A DNA stretch of 64,000 bases from Avena insularis (GCA_023614405.1 CM042684.1:467737650-467801649), one strand, 5' to 3'; shown: positions 32,500 through 44,961, numbered from the stretch's first letter. Notes: generated by a model from the letters alone, not told the origin. Program-made: numbers and translations.

Positions 32500-34526
32500 C
32501 ATCAACCGTGATCTACAACTCCGCAACAGCGGAGATTCGTCATCTTTTCGGCGCCTTCGACTTCACCGTCCATACGCCGGCCACCCGCCCGGCCTTCGAG
32601 TCCGTGGGCGACAGAATCAGCCTGGCGATTGGGAGCTTCCGCTTCCAAGTTGGTCAGATGGGCACGCTTCGCATGCCTGATCAGCCGACAACATCGGCGA
32701 TTGCCCTGGCATCATGGTTCCCTCCATCGATCGGCACCCTCAGCGAGCTCAAAGCTCCGGTGGTAGTCGAGAACACGGTCAACGACAGCAGTCGCGACTA
32801 CTATCTAAGCGATCTGGCCACTGAAGATGGAACATACGGTTCCGGATCTGAAAGTTGTGGAAGCAACAGCTTCCCTAATCACGCCATGTGCGTCGTCATC
32901 AACGCAGGCGACACCTCCGCCAATCGTGGCAACGGTGGTAACACCGGCAACGGCATCGATCCACCCAATCGCGGCAACGATGGTAACACCGGCAACGGCA
33001 CCGATCTACCCAACGCCGGCAACGGCAGTAACATTTGCAATGGAGGAGGAGTCGAACCTCCCAGCATGATCAATGAGCAAACCGGCAAACGCGTCGTGAT
33101 CAGGCTCAACGAGCAAGAGTGGGATCGCTGCCGCGAAGCCCTACGGGGTGCACCTCTACCCTTCGGGTCCCCGCAGGAATTGCTGATGGGCTACCACTGG
33201 CTCCAAAAAGAAGAATTCAAGCGCCAAAAACAAGCAATCGCGCAACTTGAGGCGCGTAAAAAGGCAGCAGACGAATCGAGCCTTCGTCATGCTGGGCTCT
33301 CCTCCTACGGAGGATCCTCCTCAAGAGGCAACGAGTACCTCGCCAAGAAGAGGCAGTCGCGGATGGCTCACCTCACCGAACAAGAGCGCATAGAGGCCGT
33401 GAAAGTCCTCGACTTCGGCTCTATGACAGTCGACACGAGAGGCAACATGGTTCCCAGGACACCGCAGGCCGCGGTGACAGTAGCCACCATGTACCTCCTC
33501 AATAACCAGCCGCCAGCTGGAGATCCCCGAACGGCCATGCACCGATCTACAATCACGGGCTTGGGGCTAATCGAGGCTGCCCTCGACAAGGAGCCAGTAC
33601 CAGACCCAAAAAAGGGCAAAGCGCTACTCCTCGCCCTCATCCAGCGATGGCGATCACGACTGTGTCTCGACGCCGCTCACGGCGACACGACCGCGACTAC
33701 GATGCGCGCGACAACCTCACACAACGCAAGATCGACAAGTCAAGGGCACGACGTGCTCGGTCGACTGACTCGGAAGAGGAAGATGGGGAGATCTGCGGCG
33801 CCAGATGCTTCAGCAGAGCCATTAGGCAGAAGCGAATGCCTAAAGGGTTTAAACTCCCACCGGAGAACGCGAAATTTGACGGTCTGCAGGACCCCAAGAT
33901 CTGGCTGGAGGACCACATCTCCGCCGTCAGGCTACACGGAGGCAAGGGTCAATCGCCATGCAATGCTTGCGACTACATGCAGGCGCCCGCCGAGCATGGC
34001 TCAATAACCTCCACGCGGATCCATTCGCGGTTGGGATGAGCTGGTCTACAGCTTCGTGCGCAACTTTAAGGGCACGTACAAACGGCCCGCCTCAATCGAA
34101 GAACTGAGATGCTGCCAGCAAAGATCTGGCGAATCGCTGCGCTCCTACATCCAAAGGTGGTCCATCATCAAGAACTCCGCGGAGAACATCTCGGAAGACC
34201 GCGCGATTGATGCATTCAACGGTGGTGTCCGCCGCATGGAACTCAGGGAGGAGCTAGGCCGCTCAAAGCCCCAGACCATCGACCACCTGATGGAGATCGT
34301 GAATCGGTGGGCCGATGGAGAAGATTCAGTGAAGAATCACGTTCACTCCGACGAGGAGGCAAAACTCGAACGCAGACGCGATCGCCAGGGGAAACGTCGC
34401 ATGCGCATCTACGACGATCACGACGACGTCAACATGGTCGCAGCCGGCTATGCCGATAGACGCAACGATAACCGCAACAGCGGATACCGCAGCGGCGGAT
34501 ACCGCGACTCTGGGAAAACCACGTAA
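32500..34526 (+). pseudogene. Gag of the 13.0 kb Gypsy, frameshifted
   Basis: Coding sequence runs through three frames. The N-terminal part (to about 33640) contains an Asn/Gly-rich tandem (GNGGNTGNGIDPPNRGN, about 32925-33045) and TGKRVVIRLNEQEWDRCREA. The second frame (33647-34010) holds KGFKLPPENAKFDGLQDPKIWLEDH, the start of the gag core. The third (34056-34526) has NFKGTYKRPASIEELRCCQQ, YIQRWSIIKNSAENISE and DHLMEIVNRWADGEDSV. These are the usual capsid motifs of Tat-type gag. At least two indels and a stop near 33957 separate them. Confidence 0.75.
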
Positions 34527-37500
34527 GTGTGGCAACGCCGCACTCGCGATGAGGCCCCCGCGACCTCCATCGAGGACAAACTGTCCGGGCCATGCACGGT
34601 ACACTTCTACATCGACAAGCATGATGGCAAGAGAAAGTCCAGCCACCTCCTCAAGGACTGTCGCGAGTTCCTCAAGCTACACGAGGGATTGGTTCGGATG
34701 AACCGCAACGTAGTCGAAAGAGGCTACGGAGCCGCTCCAGGCGCCGTGGCACATGGCGCACCACCACCACACAGGCCACCCCGAGCGGAGCTACACCGGA
34801 CCAGCACCACGGAGGCGAACCGTACTCCGCCATGGGTACCATGATGATCCAAAAGGCGCCCCTCAGGTGCGACCATCACTCGCCAAGTCAACTTGGCCAC
34901 GCACTCGCCACCATCCACCACTGAGTACCTCAGTGGCAGCGAGTCGTGCATCACCTTCGACAAACACGACCACCTGCATCAAGTACCTCGCCCAGGTCAT
35001 TGCCCCCTCGTACTCGAGGCACAAATTGGAGGCTTCGACATGAGTCGCGTCTTCATGGATGGCGAAAGCGGCATCAACCTCATATTCGTGAGTACCTTGC
35101 GAGCAATGAGGATCCCTCTAACCTGCTTGGAGGCATCGGACACAACGTTCCACGGCATCGTCCCAGGGAAAGGCGTATACCCCCTAGGCAAAATCAACCT
35201 CGACGTCATCTTTGGCACGCCGAAGAACTTCCGCAGCGCGCCGACTTTGAGGTCGTCGACTGGCCCTCACAATACCATTGCATCCTTGGGCGCGTCGCAT
35301 TCGCCAGGTTCATGGCAGTACCCCACTACGCCTACCTGCAGATGAAACTGCCAGGTCCCAACGGCGTCATAACGATCAACGGGAACTTTGAGAGATCTGA
35401 CGCTTGCGACAGGGAATTCAATAGAATCTCCCAGTCCTTCGGCATGTAGGAGGAACTCGCAAAACTGAAAGAGACGACAGACAACAGTCTGCCTCCCTTG
35501 AGTAGGCCAAGCTCACCTGATCTCTCCTTCGACTCATCCGTGCACACAAAGAAGGTGCAGGTCCATCCATCGGATCCCGCCAAGACGGCCCTCATCGCCA
35601 ACAACTTGAGTCCCGCATAGGAACTCGCGCTCGTCGAATTCCTCCGTGAGCACTGGGAAATTTTTGCCTGGTGTCCTGCGGACATGCCAGGAGTTCCCAG
35701 GGAATTCGCCGAGCACGCACTCAACGTCAACCCCGACGCAAGGCCAGTTAAGCAAACAATCAGGCGACTATTTGAGCCACGAGCGCAGGCAGTCGGAATG
35801 GAGATCAACAGACTCCTCGAGGCCAAGTTCATACGTGAGATCAAGGAAAGCACTTGGCTCGCCAATACGGTGCTGGTACCAAAAAAGGACACGGACATCC
35901 TACGGATGTGTGTGGACTTCACTTCTTTAAACAAGCACTGCCCAAAAGATCACTTCCCGCTACCACGGATCGACCAGATCATCGACTCCACCGCGAGATG
36001 CGAGTGCCTCTGCTTCCTCGACGCCTACTCAGGTTATAATCAAATTCGAATGGAGGAGGAAGATCAGGAGAAAACAGCGTTTACAACGCCTTTTGGTGTG
36101 TTCTGCTACAACACAATGCCCTTCGGGCTAAAAAACGCAAGAGCCACCTACCAGCGATGCATGCAGGCTTGCCTCAAGGAACAACTAGGTCGCAACATCC
36201 AAGTCTATGTCGACGACATAGTAATCAAGACCAAGGAGGAAGCCTCTCTAATCGACGATTTGCACGAAACCTTCGCCAACCTCGATCGCTACCTTTAGCG
36301 TACCATCTGGGCAGCTACTCGGATATCTCATCTCCGCGAGGGGGATCGAGGCGAACCCGAAGAAGATAAAAGCCATACTGGCCATGGAGAAGCTGAAGAA
36401 CATAAGAGGCGTTTAGCAACTGGCCGGACGAATCGCGACCCTCAGTCGATTTATCAGTCGGATGGGTGAAAAGGCACTGCCCTTCTACCAGCTCCTCCGC
36501 AAAGCCGAAAAATTCGAGTGGACCAATGAAGCGCAAGAAGCATTCGAAGATCTCAAGCGCCTGCTATCCACCTCGCCAGTACTGGTGACTCCACGAGAAA
36601 GGGAACCACTATTGCTGTACATCTCCACCACCAACCAGGTGGTCAGCACAGTGCTCGTCATCGAGCGAGCTGAGGAAAACAAAGTCCACGGCGTACAACG
36701 CCCGGTATACTACCTCAGTGAGGTCCTCACGCCAACAAAACAGCAGTACCCGCTACGGAAAAGTGGCGTCTGGCGTCTTTATGACCGCCCGGCGACTGCG
36801 CCACTACTTCAAGGAACACCCAATCATGGTAGTCAACGATGCCCTGTTGGGGCATATCCTCAATAACCCTGATGCCACGGGGCGAGTCGCGCTTTGGGGA
36901 ATAGAGTTATCCCCACGAGACATCACATACGAAAAACGCGACGCCATCAAGTCGCAAGTGCTCCCTGACTTTCTCGTGCACTGGATAGAGAACCAGCTCC
37001 CGGACAAGCCAGATATGTCCTACCTCTAGACAATGCACTTCGATGGGTCCAAACGGAAAGACGTAGCAGGCGCAGGTGTGATATTGACATCACCTCCAGG
37101 GAACAAGCTAAAATATATCCTGCGAATGCAGTTCACAGCCTCAAACAACGAGGCTGAATACGAGGCCCTGTTGCATGGGATGAGGATGGCAAAATCCTTT
37201 GGCGCCAAAAGGCTCATCATATATGGTGACTCTAAATTGGTCTTCAACCAAACAATGCACGAGCGCGACGCACTGAACGACAACATGATCGCGTACCGCG
37301 ACCTCTACGATACACTCGAAGGAGACTTTGATGGTTGCGAGTTGCGACACATAGGTCGTGAAAGCAACGAGGAGGCGGACACACTCGTCAACATAGGCTC
37401 TACCTGTGCCCCCATACCACAGGGTATTTCGGCGCATATGCGAACGCTCCATCAAGCCAAAGGCCGCAGAGAAGAAAACAAGCGCAGCCACGGACTCGGG

Positions 37501-38814
37501 GGCTACGCCACCCAATGAGCCAATGGCACTCGATGACTTGAAGCTGGACACAGGACTCGAGGGACCAATGAGCGTCATGATGATCGAGCAATCTTGGATG
37601 CAGCCGTACATTACGTACCTCCTCAGCAAGAGGCTACCGGACGATCCGACAGATGAACGGCACATCGCGCGGCGCTCCAAGGCATTCGTCGTTCTCAACA
37701 GCGAACTGTATAAACGCAGCATCATAGAAGTGCTACAACGATGCGTCTCCATGGCCGACGGAAGAGCAATTCTCCTCGACATCCCTGAAGGGACTTACGG
37801 GCATCACGCAGGCAGTCACGCCCTCGTCGCCAAAGCTCTACGAGCTGTATTTTACTGGCCCACGGCCATGCGCGACGCCAAGGACATAGTCCAAAAATGC
37901 AATGCATGCCAGCGATTTGCGGACAAGCCACACGCACCAGGCGCAGAGCTACGGCCTATTCCATTGGCCTGGCCCTTCGCACAATGGGGGCTCGATATGG
38001 TTGGCAAGCTGCCAAGATCCTCGCGTGGAGGCTACGTCTATCTCTTGGTGGCAGTCGATAAATTCACCAAGTGGATCGAGGCCATGCCAATGACCAACCA
38101 ATCCGGGCACAGCGCAGTCAAGTCCTTCGAGTCCATCGTCTACCGCTTCGGCGTGCCGCACAGCATCATTACCGACAACAGGACGAACTCACATCCAAGG
38201 AGTTCTAAGAATTCTGCGAGAACATGGGGATCAACATCAGTTACGCCTCAGTAGCGCATCCACAGACCAACGGTCAGGTGGAAAAAGCAAACGGGCTCGT
38301 CTGCAGCGGCATCAAAAAGCGACTCCTGCGACCACTCGAACAAGCGGCGGGTTGCTAGCCAGATGAGCTGAATCCGTACTCCGGAGTCTACATACAACTC
38401 CAAACAGCACCATAGGCTACACGCCATTCTTTATGGTGCCGGGCGAAGCGATTACTACCGCCAGTGCGGTACAAAGCGCCACGTGGTAAGCCGTGGTATT
38501 ACGAACAAGAGTCGTCCCTTGCACTCGAAGACTCCGTCGACCTCCTCGACGAAGCAAGAGAAATCGCCGCAGAAAGATCTACGATCTACCAGCAGAACCT
38601 GCGCAACTACCATAGTAGAAGGCTTCGCCCCAGATCCTTCGTCGAAGGTGACCTGGTCCTACGACTGAAGCAGCAGGGACATCTCAAGCCCGAGTCCCCC
38701 TGGGAAAGACCGTACATGATTACAGAAGTAATCCCAGGTGGCGCCTATCGCCTTCAAGATTTAGAGACAGGAGTCGCATACTCCAACCCTTGGAACGCCG
38801 CACAACTGTGACGC
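34527..38814 (+). pseudogene. Pol of the 13.0 kb Gypsy (protease, RT, two RNase H, integrase), broken
   Basis: A Zn-like linker follows gag; the protease shows FMDGESGINLIF (about 35052), with the usual GGS changed to GES. RT (35684-36298) has CLCFLDAYSGYNQIRMEEED and YVDDIVIKTKEE. The first RNase H (36460-37030) again has YISTTN in place of the catalytic Asp. The second RNase H (37033-37400) keeps FDGSKRK, EYEALLHG, GDSKLV and EEAD. Integrase (37790-38400) has HHAGSHALVAKAL...CNACQRF, GLDMVGKLP and ITDN, then a frameshift near 38195. The tail (38464-38811) reads STIYQQNLRNYHSRRLRPRS. Indels near 35230, 36298, 36790, 37406 and 38195 and several stops make it dead. Confidence 0.85.
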
Positions 38815-39284
38815 TTCTACCCTTAGTCGTTTTCTTTACTTTTACTTCGCAAATAAGGCTACTTAGCCAAGGCTACTTAGCCACACATTGTACTTCGTAC
38901 TATTCTTCCAATAAATAAAAGCTAAGTGCCCTGAAACTCTGTGTTCTCCTTTACTTTGTCAATTTTCATACTCGGGGGCTGCGCCACCCTATACACATAT
39001 GTTCTTCGAACCAAAACGCGACATCCTGAGTAGCTGGCACATCAATCGAACCCCTTAACACAAACTCAACCCAGCTGCAATGCACCTGACAGGTTGACAA
39101 GAGAACGAGATAAAAGAATGGCCATGCTAACGAAAAGGACTCGCATAGTGCAACGCACCTCACGCTCACAAAGCTCCTTATGCACATCCGACAATAAATT
39201 ATCTACAACATCTATACGAACTTTACAACACAAGTACACTTATGTGCAGGGTGCATATTTAGATACCCTTGCAACAGAAGAACA

Positions 39285-42200
39285 TTAGTTTGTTCCTCGA
39301 AGAAGTCGACGATCTCCTCGGCTGGGCGGTCCACCCACGATAGTCTGACACCATATTCGGGAAGATCCTGCTGGTGGCGCCGGCGGCCCAGAGGCAATGG
39401 CGGCAATATCCATGTCAGGCATGTGCAAACGCACCATCGAGAGGGCAGTCTTGGCACCAGCCACCAACTGCTGCCTCACGCACTCGCGAACCATGGACAG
39501 ATCTTGAAATTTGGCAATAAGAGCCAGCAGGCTTGACGGAGCGTCGTCCAGCGGGAACATAGCCCGATAAATGCTTTTCAAGCACGACTGCGACTTCTTC
39601 AGGAAGAGCAGCACTCACGATGCGCGATCCTGCAGGGTCGCCAACACAGTCGCACGATCATGATCTACCCAAAAGTATCCACTCTATTGAAGTTGTTCTT
39701 GGGTGAGATCATGAAGGCGAATGGCAATTCTATCCCTCTCCTCCTGCGGATGGCGCGCGCTAACAACTTCTGAAGCGAGATCAATAGCATGAGTACAACG
39801 TACCTCTGCAAGTGACTGCAAAGGAAAAGATGAGGAAAAAGCAAACTAATACTTAAATTGGTCACCCAGCTGCGTCACCTCGCCAAGCAAATATTGCTCG
39901 CGAGCGGCGGCTTTTTCAGCCTTCGACTTCCACATGTCCGCGCTACCACAGATCACGGGAAACTCACGCTCCAGCTGCTTAACGCGATCACGAAGTCGCG
40001 AAAGCAAGGACAACTCCTCTACCCTGGAGCGCGGAGGTGCCACTGTATCTTCAAGAGATGGCGAGTCCTGGGTTCCCCCTACAGGATCACTTGATGTACC
40101 CTACCACAAAGTCAAGACAGAGGCAAATAAGGCGACCAACTTAACACAAAGGCAAAAGTAACAGATGCATTTAGGATCAGCATAAAGTATTCACAAACAC
40201 ACTGCCAGAGGCATGTTCTCGCACCAAAGGACAATTCATTAACTATTACAAAAAGCTAACTACGGAGCGGTGGCTTCTTGACTTGACGGCTTGGGGCTTC
40301 ATCAAGTCCATGGCGATTATCGCCATCGACTTTCCGCCCCGAGGTCAAGCTTCGCCTTCTTCGCACGCTGGAGCTCCTCCGAATACTTGGCAACGGTATT
40401 TATCAAGTAATGGCCATATTTGGCACAGGCAGTCGCGAAAGGAGCGAAGACTACCTGTTGACCGTCTGCGCCAACAGGCATCGCCTTCGACACTGCAGAG
40501 GGATCTATTTCGACTCCGTGGGCTTGCACCATGGCGAGTGACATGGTCACGCCAGCCGCACGGAGGGAGTTCTTGTAGGTGGCAGGCACACCCCCGGCGA
40601 GTGACTCCACCAGCTCGTCCACATTATCGACCAGCTCCGCCTTCGGGATCAACTCCTCCCGGAGGCGACTAAGGGTGGCCTTGGCCTTGGACAAGGTATT
40701 TTGGACAGCGGCGCTATGGTCCTAGACTGCAGAAACCGCGCCTGCCAGAGCGTCATCGCGACGAAGGACCTGCGGGTCAAAGCTCAAATCGCCAGCATCT
40801 GCACAGAAAACCCGCACATGGATGAAATCTCTAGCGCCACCGGCAAAACTCCAGATGCAGAGAAGGACAACAATAAAATATCTACCAGCAAAGGTACCTG
40901 AGAGGGCCTTGGCGACTGAGAACAGTTGCTCTTCGAACAACTTTCCTTGGCCGCAAAGGAGGCACGCAGATCCTCTTCGCGCTTCTGTGCATCATCATGA
41001 GCCGCGATTGCCTCGTCGCGCCCCTTCACAGCTGCGGCTAATGTCTTTTCCAAGGTGGCGACGTTGCGCAGTAAAGCATTATGCTCAGCTACATGGCAAC
41101 CAAAAGTTGACTATCAGTCGATTATACCAAAAAAAGGAGACAAAAAAGAATAAGTGTTGAACACTCACTTTCGACCACGCGGTGACGCGTTTCCAGCATT
41201 GCATGCTGGCGACCAATCGCCATCACCTACTCCGCCACTTGCGTGGCTGCCTTTACAAGGAGCTGTCGCACAAACAAGGAATCAGAGAGGGCAACAGAGA
41301 ACATCGACTGCCATACTAAAAAGAAGGAAAGATATATTTATATGGTCCTCCAGCGACTCCGAAAAAGTTTGCTGAACGGTCATCTGAGCAACCATTCGAT
41401 GTTCCCCTACATGAGGAGAGCTCGAAGAATTGTGCCCGGAGTGGGCCGCCGCCGGAGGAGAAGGAGCACGCTCAACCTCTACCTTGGCCCTTGAAGTCGC
41501 GACTCCCGATTCCTTCAAAAACTCAACATCGCTAGAAGATGACGACGCCTCTTGACTACAAGATCAAATCAACATTGAGAAATAGCAAACTCCAGGGCAA
41601 AGTCAACAAGAAGAAAGCGGAAAAGAATGAATGACCTAGCAAACTTACCAGTCAATCTTGTCAAGATCAAACGTGGCCGCCGCCGACTCCGACGAAGACT
41701 CCTTGGGCAATCGCATCTTCTTGCGAGAAGACGGTGCCACAGCCCTCACAGGAACGGCTGGAATTGGCGACTCCGCGCCAACAGCCGTGCCTCCTAGAGT
41801 CGAAGGAGTCGACGCATCGGAATCCTCGCTACGCGAACGCTTGCGAGTATCCGGGCTCTCGGACTCGGGGTCTTCCTCTTCCACATCAGAAGAGACAATG
41901 ACTGACTGCCCTCTTCCAAAGCTTCATGAGAATAATCCCTCAGGAGGGAGGCATACAAGGCGACACCGCCCAATCTTGCATACAGACAGTGAAGATCAGC
42001 AAACAGAACAAGTAAGCCAACAGAAAAGCAATCGTGAAAATAAGCTACTGCGTAGCACAACTATACCTTAGGAGAAGGATTCGAAGCATCAAAAGGAGGA
42101 ACAACTGGTTCACTTGGAAGCACATCCTTGACAGTGCACTTCGTGACCAGTCGAATCCTCTTATCCACCTCACTCACGGACATGCCATCGGCAGACACGC

Positions 42201-43083
42201 GAGTGGCATCATCAGCGCCACTCCATTGAAACATGGGATGGACTCTAGCTTGGAGAGGCTTGACGTGACGGCGCAGCCAAGTTCTGATAAGAGCGCAGCC
42301 TCCCTCTTCTGTGCCTATGCGACTTTCGAGGTCGCAGACGCGCTGATACAGCACGTCCGTCTCCGCGAGTTTGCCAGGCATAACTACGTTCTTCCAAGAA
42401 CGCATCTTCTTGCAGGGAGTCGCCGGATCGAAGGGTGTGAGTCCAAAGTGCTCATCTTTGGCCTTCTGATCGCGGACATAGAACCATTTGTCCCTCCATC
42501 CCTGGACGGACTTGGTAAGCTTGATGTCGAAGTAGGTGGCGGATGGGTCGACGTGGATTCCGCAACCACCTACGTCATAAACTAAAGAGCCAGATGCGGA
42601 CTGACGCTTCAATTTAAACAAGCGCTTGAAAAGACCAAAGTGTGGCTCGATTCCGAGCCAGCACTCGCAAAGGGTGATGAAGCAGGTGATGTGGAGAATC
42701 GAATTTGGGGACAGCTGATGAAGTTGGAGCCCGTAGAAGCAAAGAAGACCCCTAAGAAAGGGGTGGAGAGGCAAGGAGAGACCGCGAATGACGAATGCGA
42801 GAAACATCACTCGAAAACCAGCGGGAGGAGCAGGAATGGTCTCACCGCTGGGGACGCGCGCATCGGTGACTGCCGCAGAAATAACTCCATCCTGGCGTAG
42901 AAGATGGAGATCCGACGCCTTGATGATGGAGGGGCGCCATGCACCATTTGTCACGCGGGTGCCCGCGACCTTCTTCTTCCCGTGGCCATGGCAATACCGT
43001 GCCCGCAATGAGCCACCCTTCTTCTTCGTCGTGGCAACGGTGGTCGCGGAATCAGCGGCAACACCTCCTTTCTTCTTTCCCAT
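39285..43083 (-). pseudogene. Spliced antisense gene of the 13.0 kb Gypsy
   Basis: Exon 1 (43083-42067) starts at an ATG with a Lys-rich leader (MGKKKGGVAADSATTV) and then reads GFRVMFLAFVIRGLSLPLHP and WLRRHVKPLQARVHPMFQWS; it ends AAG|GTATAG. The layout ...RxRVxPLQxxxHPMFxxS... matches exon 1 of the antisense gene in the other Tat element. Exon 2 (41974-41649) is acidic with TRKRSRS and SRKKMR, ending at GTAAGT. Next come a Ser/Pro-rich exon (from 41555), a piece ending ...HRVVE|GTGAGT (about 41171), a coiled coil (about 41087-40915, TLEKTLAAAVKGRDEAIAAH) and two related C-terminal modules (40694-40317 and about 39614-39285). Stops and frame changes lie between them. The function is unknown. 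Confidence 0.65.
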
Positions 43084-43535
43084 TGCACGGCGGCGATGAG
43101 AGCGCAGAAAGTAGCTTGGAAACGAACGGAGGTGGTCCAGCGCTGTGGAGGCGACGAGCGCAGGAAATCAGAAGAACATCAGCAATGGCAATGGCAGCGA
43201 GGACGAAAGAGTGGAGATGGAAAATTACCACCGCAGCGCCGCTACTTAACCCCTGGGAGATGCAATCCAACGGCTGACAAAAACCCTATTGGACGCGTGG
43301 CACGCATCGCGTTGGACACGTGGAGAAGAGGAAGCACGAACCGTCCCCCCACTTCTACCATTATGCGCGGAAATCGAGGAGGCGCAGTTAAAAATAAGAT
43401 TACGCACGCCCAGTCAAATCAAGGTCAGAAAGTGTGACCCACCGCTCGTCACGTTCCGTCAAACTCGCTCACGCGGGCAACTGAGGTCATACAAACGTCA
43501 GCACTGACGTCATCAAGGCTACGCAGTGGAAAACT
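43084..43535 (-). promoter_or_regulatory. Upstream region of the antisense gene
   Basis: Minus-strand GGGGTTAAGTAGCGG (about 43238-43252) lies about 160 bp before the ATG, in the place of GGTTAAATAGGGG in the other element. ATCCAACGG and a G-box CACGTG (GGACACGTGG, about 43315-43324) lie farther upstream. The arrangement suggests a promoter separate from the LTR. This is inference from motifs. Confidence 0.4.
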
Positions 43536-44473
43536 TCGACTATTTTAGTCCTTGCTGGAGTCTTCGACTCCACCAAGCACTCGGGGGCTACTCCCATAGG
43601 GAGCGCTGGCCGCGCACCCTACGACTTTTTCTTTTCTTGTTGTAGGAACGTGAACAATCACAAAGTAAACCCAACCACTCGAAACACAATTCGATTACGG
43701 ACATGGGTTACTCCCATAGGGATCGCTAGAAATAAATTCGACTGAAACAAGCAGGCAAAGGACAACAGCAGTCGCAAAAGTGTTTTAGTCTCTGCTTGAG
43801 TCTTCGATTGAAACAAGCAAGCAAAAGACGACAGCAGTCGCAAAAATTCTTTAGTCTCTGCCTGAGTCTTCGACTCAACCAGGCACTCGGGGGCTACTCC
43901 CATAGGGAGCGCTGGTCGCGCACCCTATGATTATTTGCACAAAAACTGTATGTTGATAACATCCGCACTCGCAACCCTTGGCGACATCACCTCACAAATT
44001 TTCCATACAAAGAGATTACGTCTCCTGGGACGCCCGAATCGTCTCCGCGATGATAAAATTCGGATGCCACGCTTACGGTGTGAAGGAAAGACCTGAATAA
44101 GGTCTGGCAACGCATTTAACTCCGCACTACCAGAAATGTATTCGTGCCTACAGGCACGATGAATATGTCTTGACGGACGCGTCGAGTGCTCACACCCATA
44201 TAACTGAAATTCGACTCCTGTAAGACCTCCGCGGCCTGAGTCGAATTACACCAGCACTTTTCCGGATTCGAATCCGAGGACTCGAATTTGAGTAGATTGG
44301 GTTATTTCACCCTAAGGTGGTTAACTGATACCGATACTTCGGTTATATCAGGCACGTATATCAACAATCCCTATGACACAAATAAAGGCAATCGAAATGT
44401 ACTCATTTAGGCACTCGAAGGCTTCAAAAGTCCCCAATCGAATCTACGATTTCACTGGACACTCGGGGGCTAC
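43536..44473. repeat. Pre-LTR spacer with repeated GAGTCTTCGACT...CACTCGGGGGCTACTCCC blocks
   Basis: GGAGTCTTCGACTC-CACTCGGGGGCTACTCCCATAGGGAGCGCTGG appears at about 43557 and 43865, with a partial copy (TTACTCCCATAGGGATCGCT) at about 43708. The unit AAACAAGC(A/AG)GCAAA...CAGTCGCAAAA...TTTAGTCTCTG is repeated at about 43746 and 43813. The last ACTCGGGGGCTAC, at 44461, directly precedes the 3' LTR as the likely polypurine tract. Confidence 0.75.
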
Positions 44474-44961
44474 TGACATGGGTATACCCTATAGGTACTC
44501 GAGCTTGGTATATACGGTCCAAATACATACAGGCCCACGGTGTCGCCAAGGCCCGGATGGAGGGACTCGAGTAACCTACGAACTCTCGATTGCTTAAAGA
44601 ACAAGAAGAAGCTAAAGATAGAAAGATTAAAGGGAAAAACCCTAACTTGTAACCGACTCGACCTGTTACCCGAGACCTAGCCTATCTATATAAAGGCTAG
44701 GAGGGGGCAGCGAGAAGGACGCACGCAATCCTAGTTTCCACAACCTTCGCCAGATTAAATCTGCGCACCATTGTAACTTTCGACTTCCTCAATAATTCCA
44801 CGAGCAGACAAGCAGGAGTAGGGACCTCTACGAGGCTTGAACCTGGGTAAATCCTATGTCCCATGTGTGCTTGTTTGCTAGCCGATAGATGTCTCCAGCG
44901 CTCCCTCCTTCTCCAAAACCAAATCCATAACAATGGACATTGACGAGTTAAACCCTCGTCA
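44474..44961 (+). repeat. 3' LTR of the 13.0 kb Gypsy
   Basis: Starts TGACATGGGTATACC and ends AACCCTCGTCA, 488 bp. TATATAAA at 44687-44694. CATCC follows. Confidence 0.93.

Larger units (their letters stand above)
31958..44961 (+). mobile_element. Complete second Tat-lineage Gypsy retrotransposon, 13.0 kb
   Basis: LTRs at 31958-32446 and 44474-44961, and identical 5 bp target duplications CATCC at 31953-31957 and 44962-44966, give exact borders. Gag, protease, RT, two RNase H domains and integrase follow in Tat order, then an antisense gene. My hand count is 27 differences in 489 LTR bases, near 5.5%, mostly transitions, so it seems older than the 14.3 kb Gypsy. Gag and pol are broken by frameshifts and stops. 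Confidence 0.93.
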
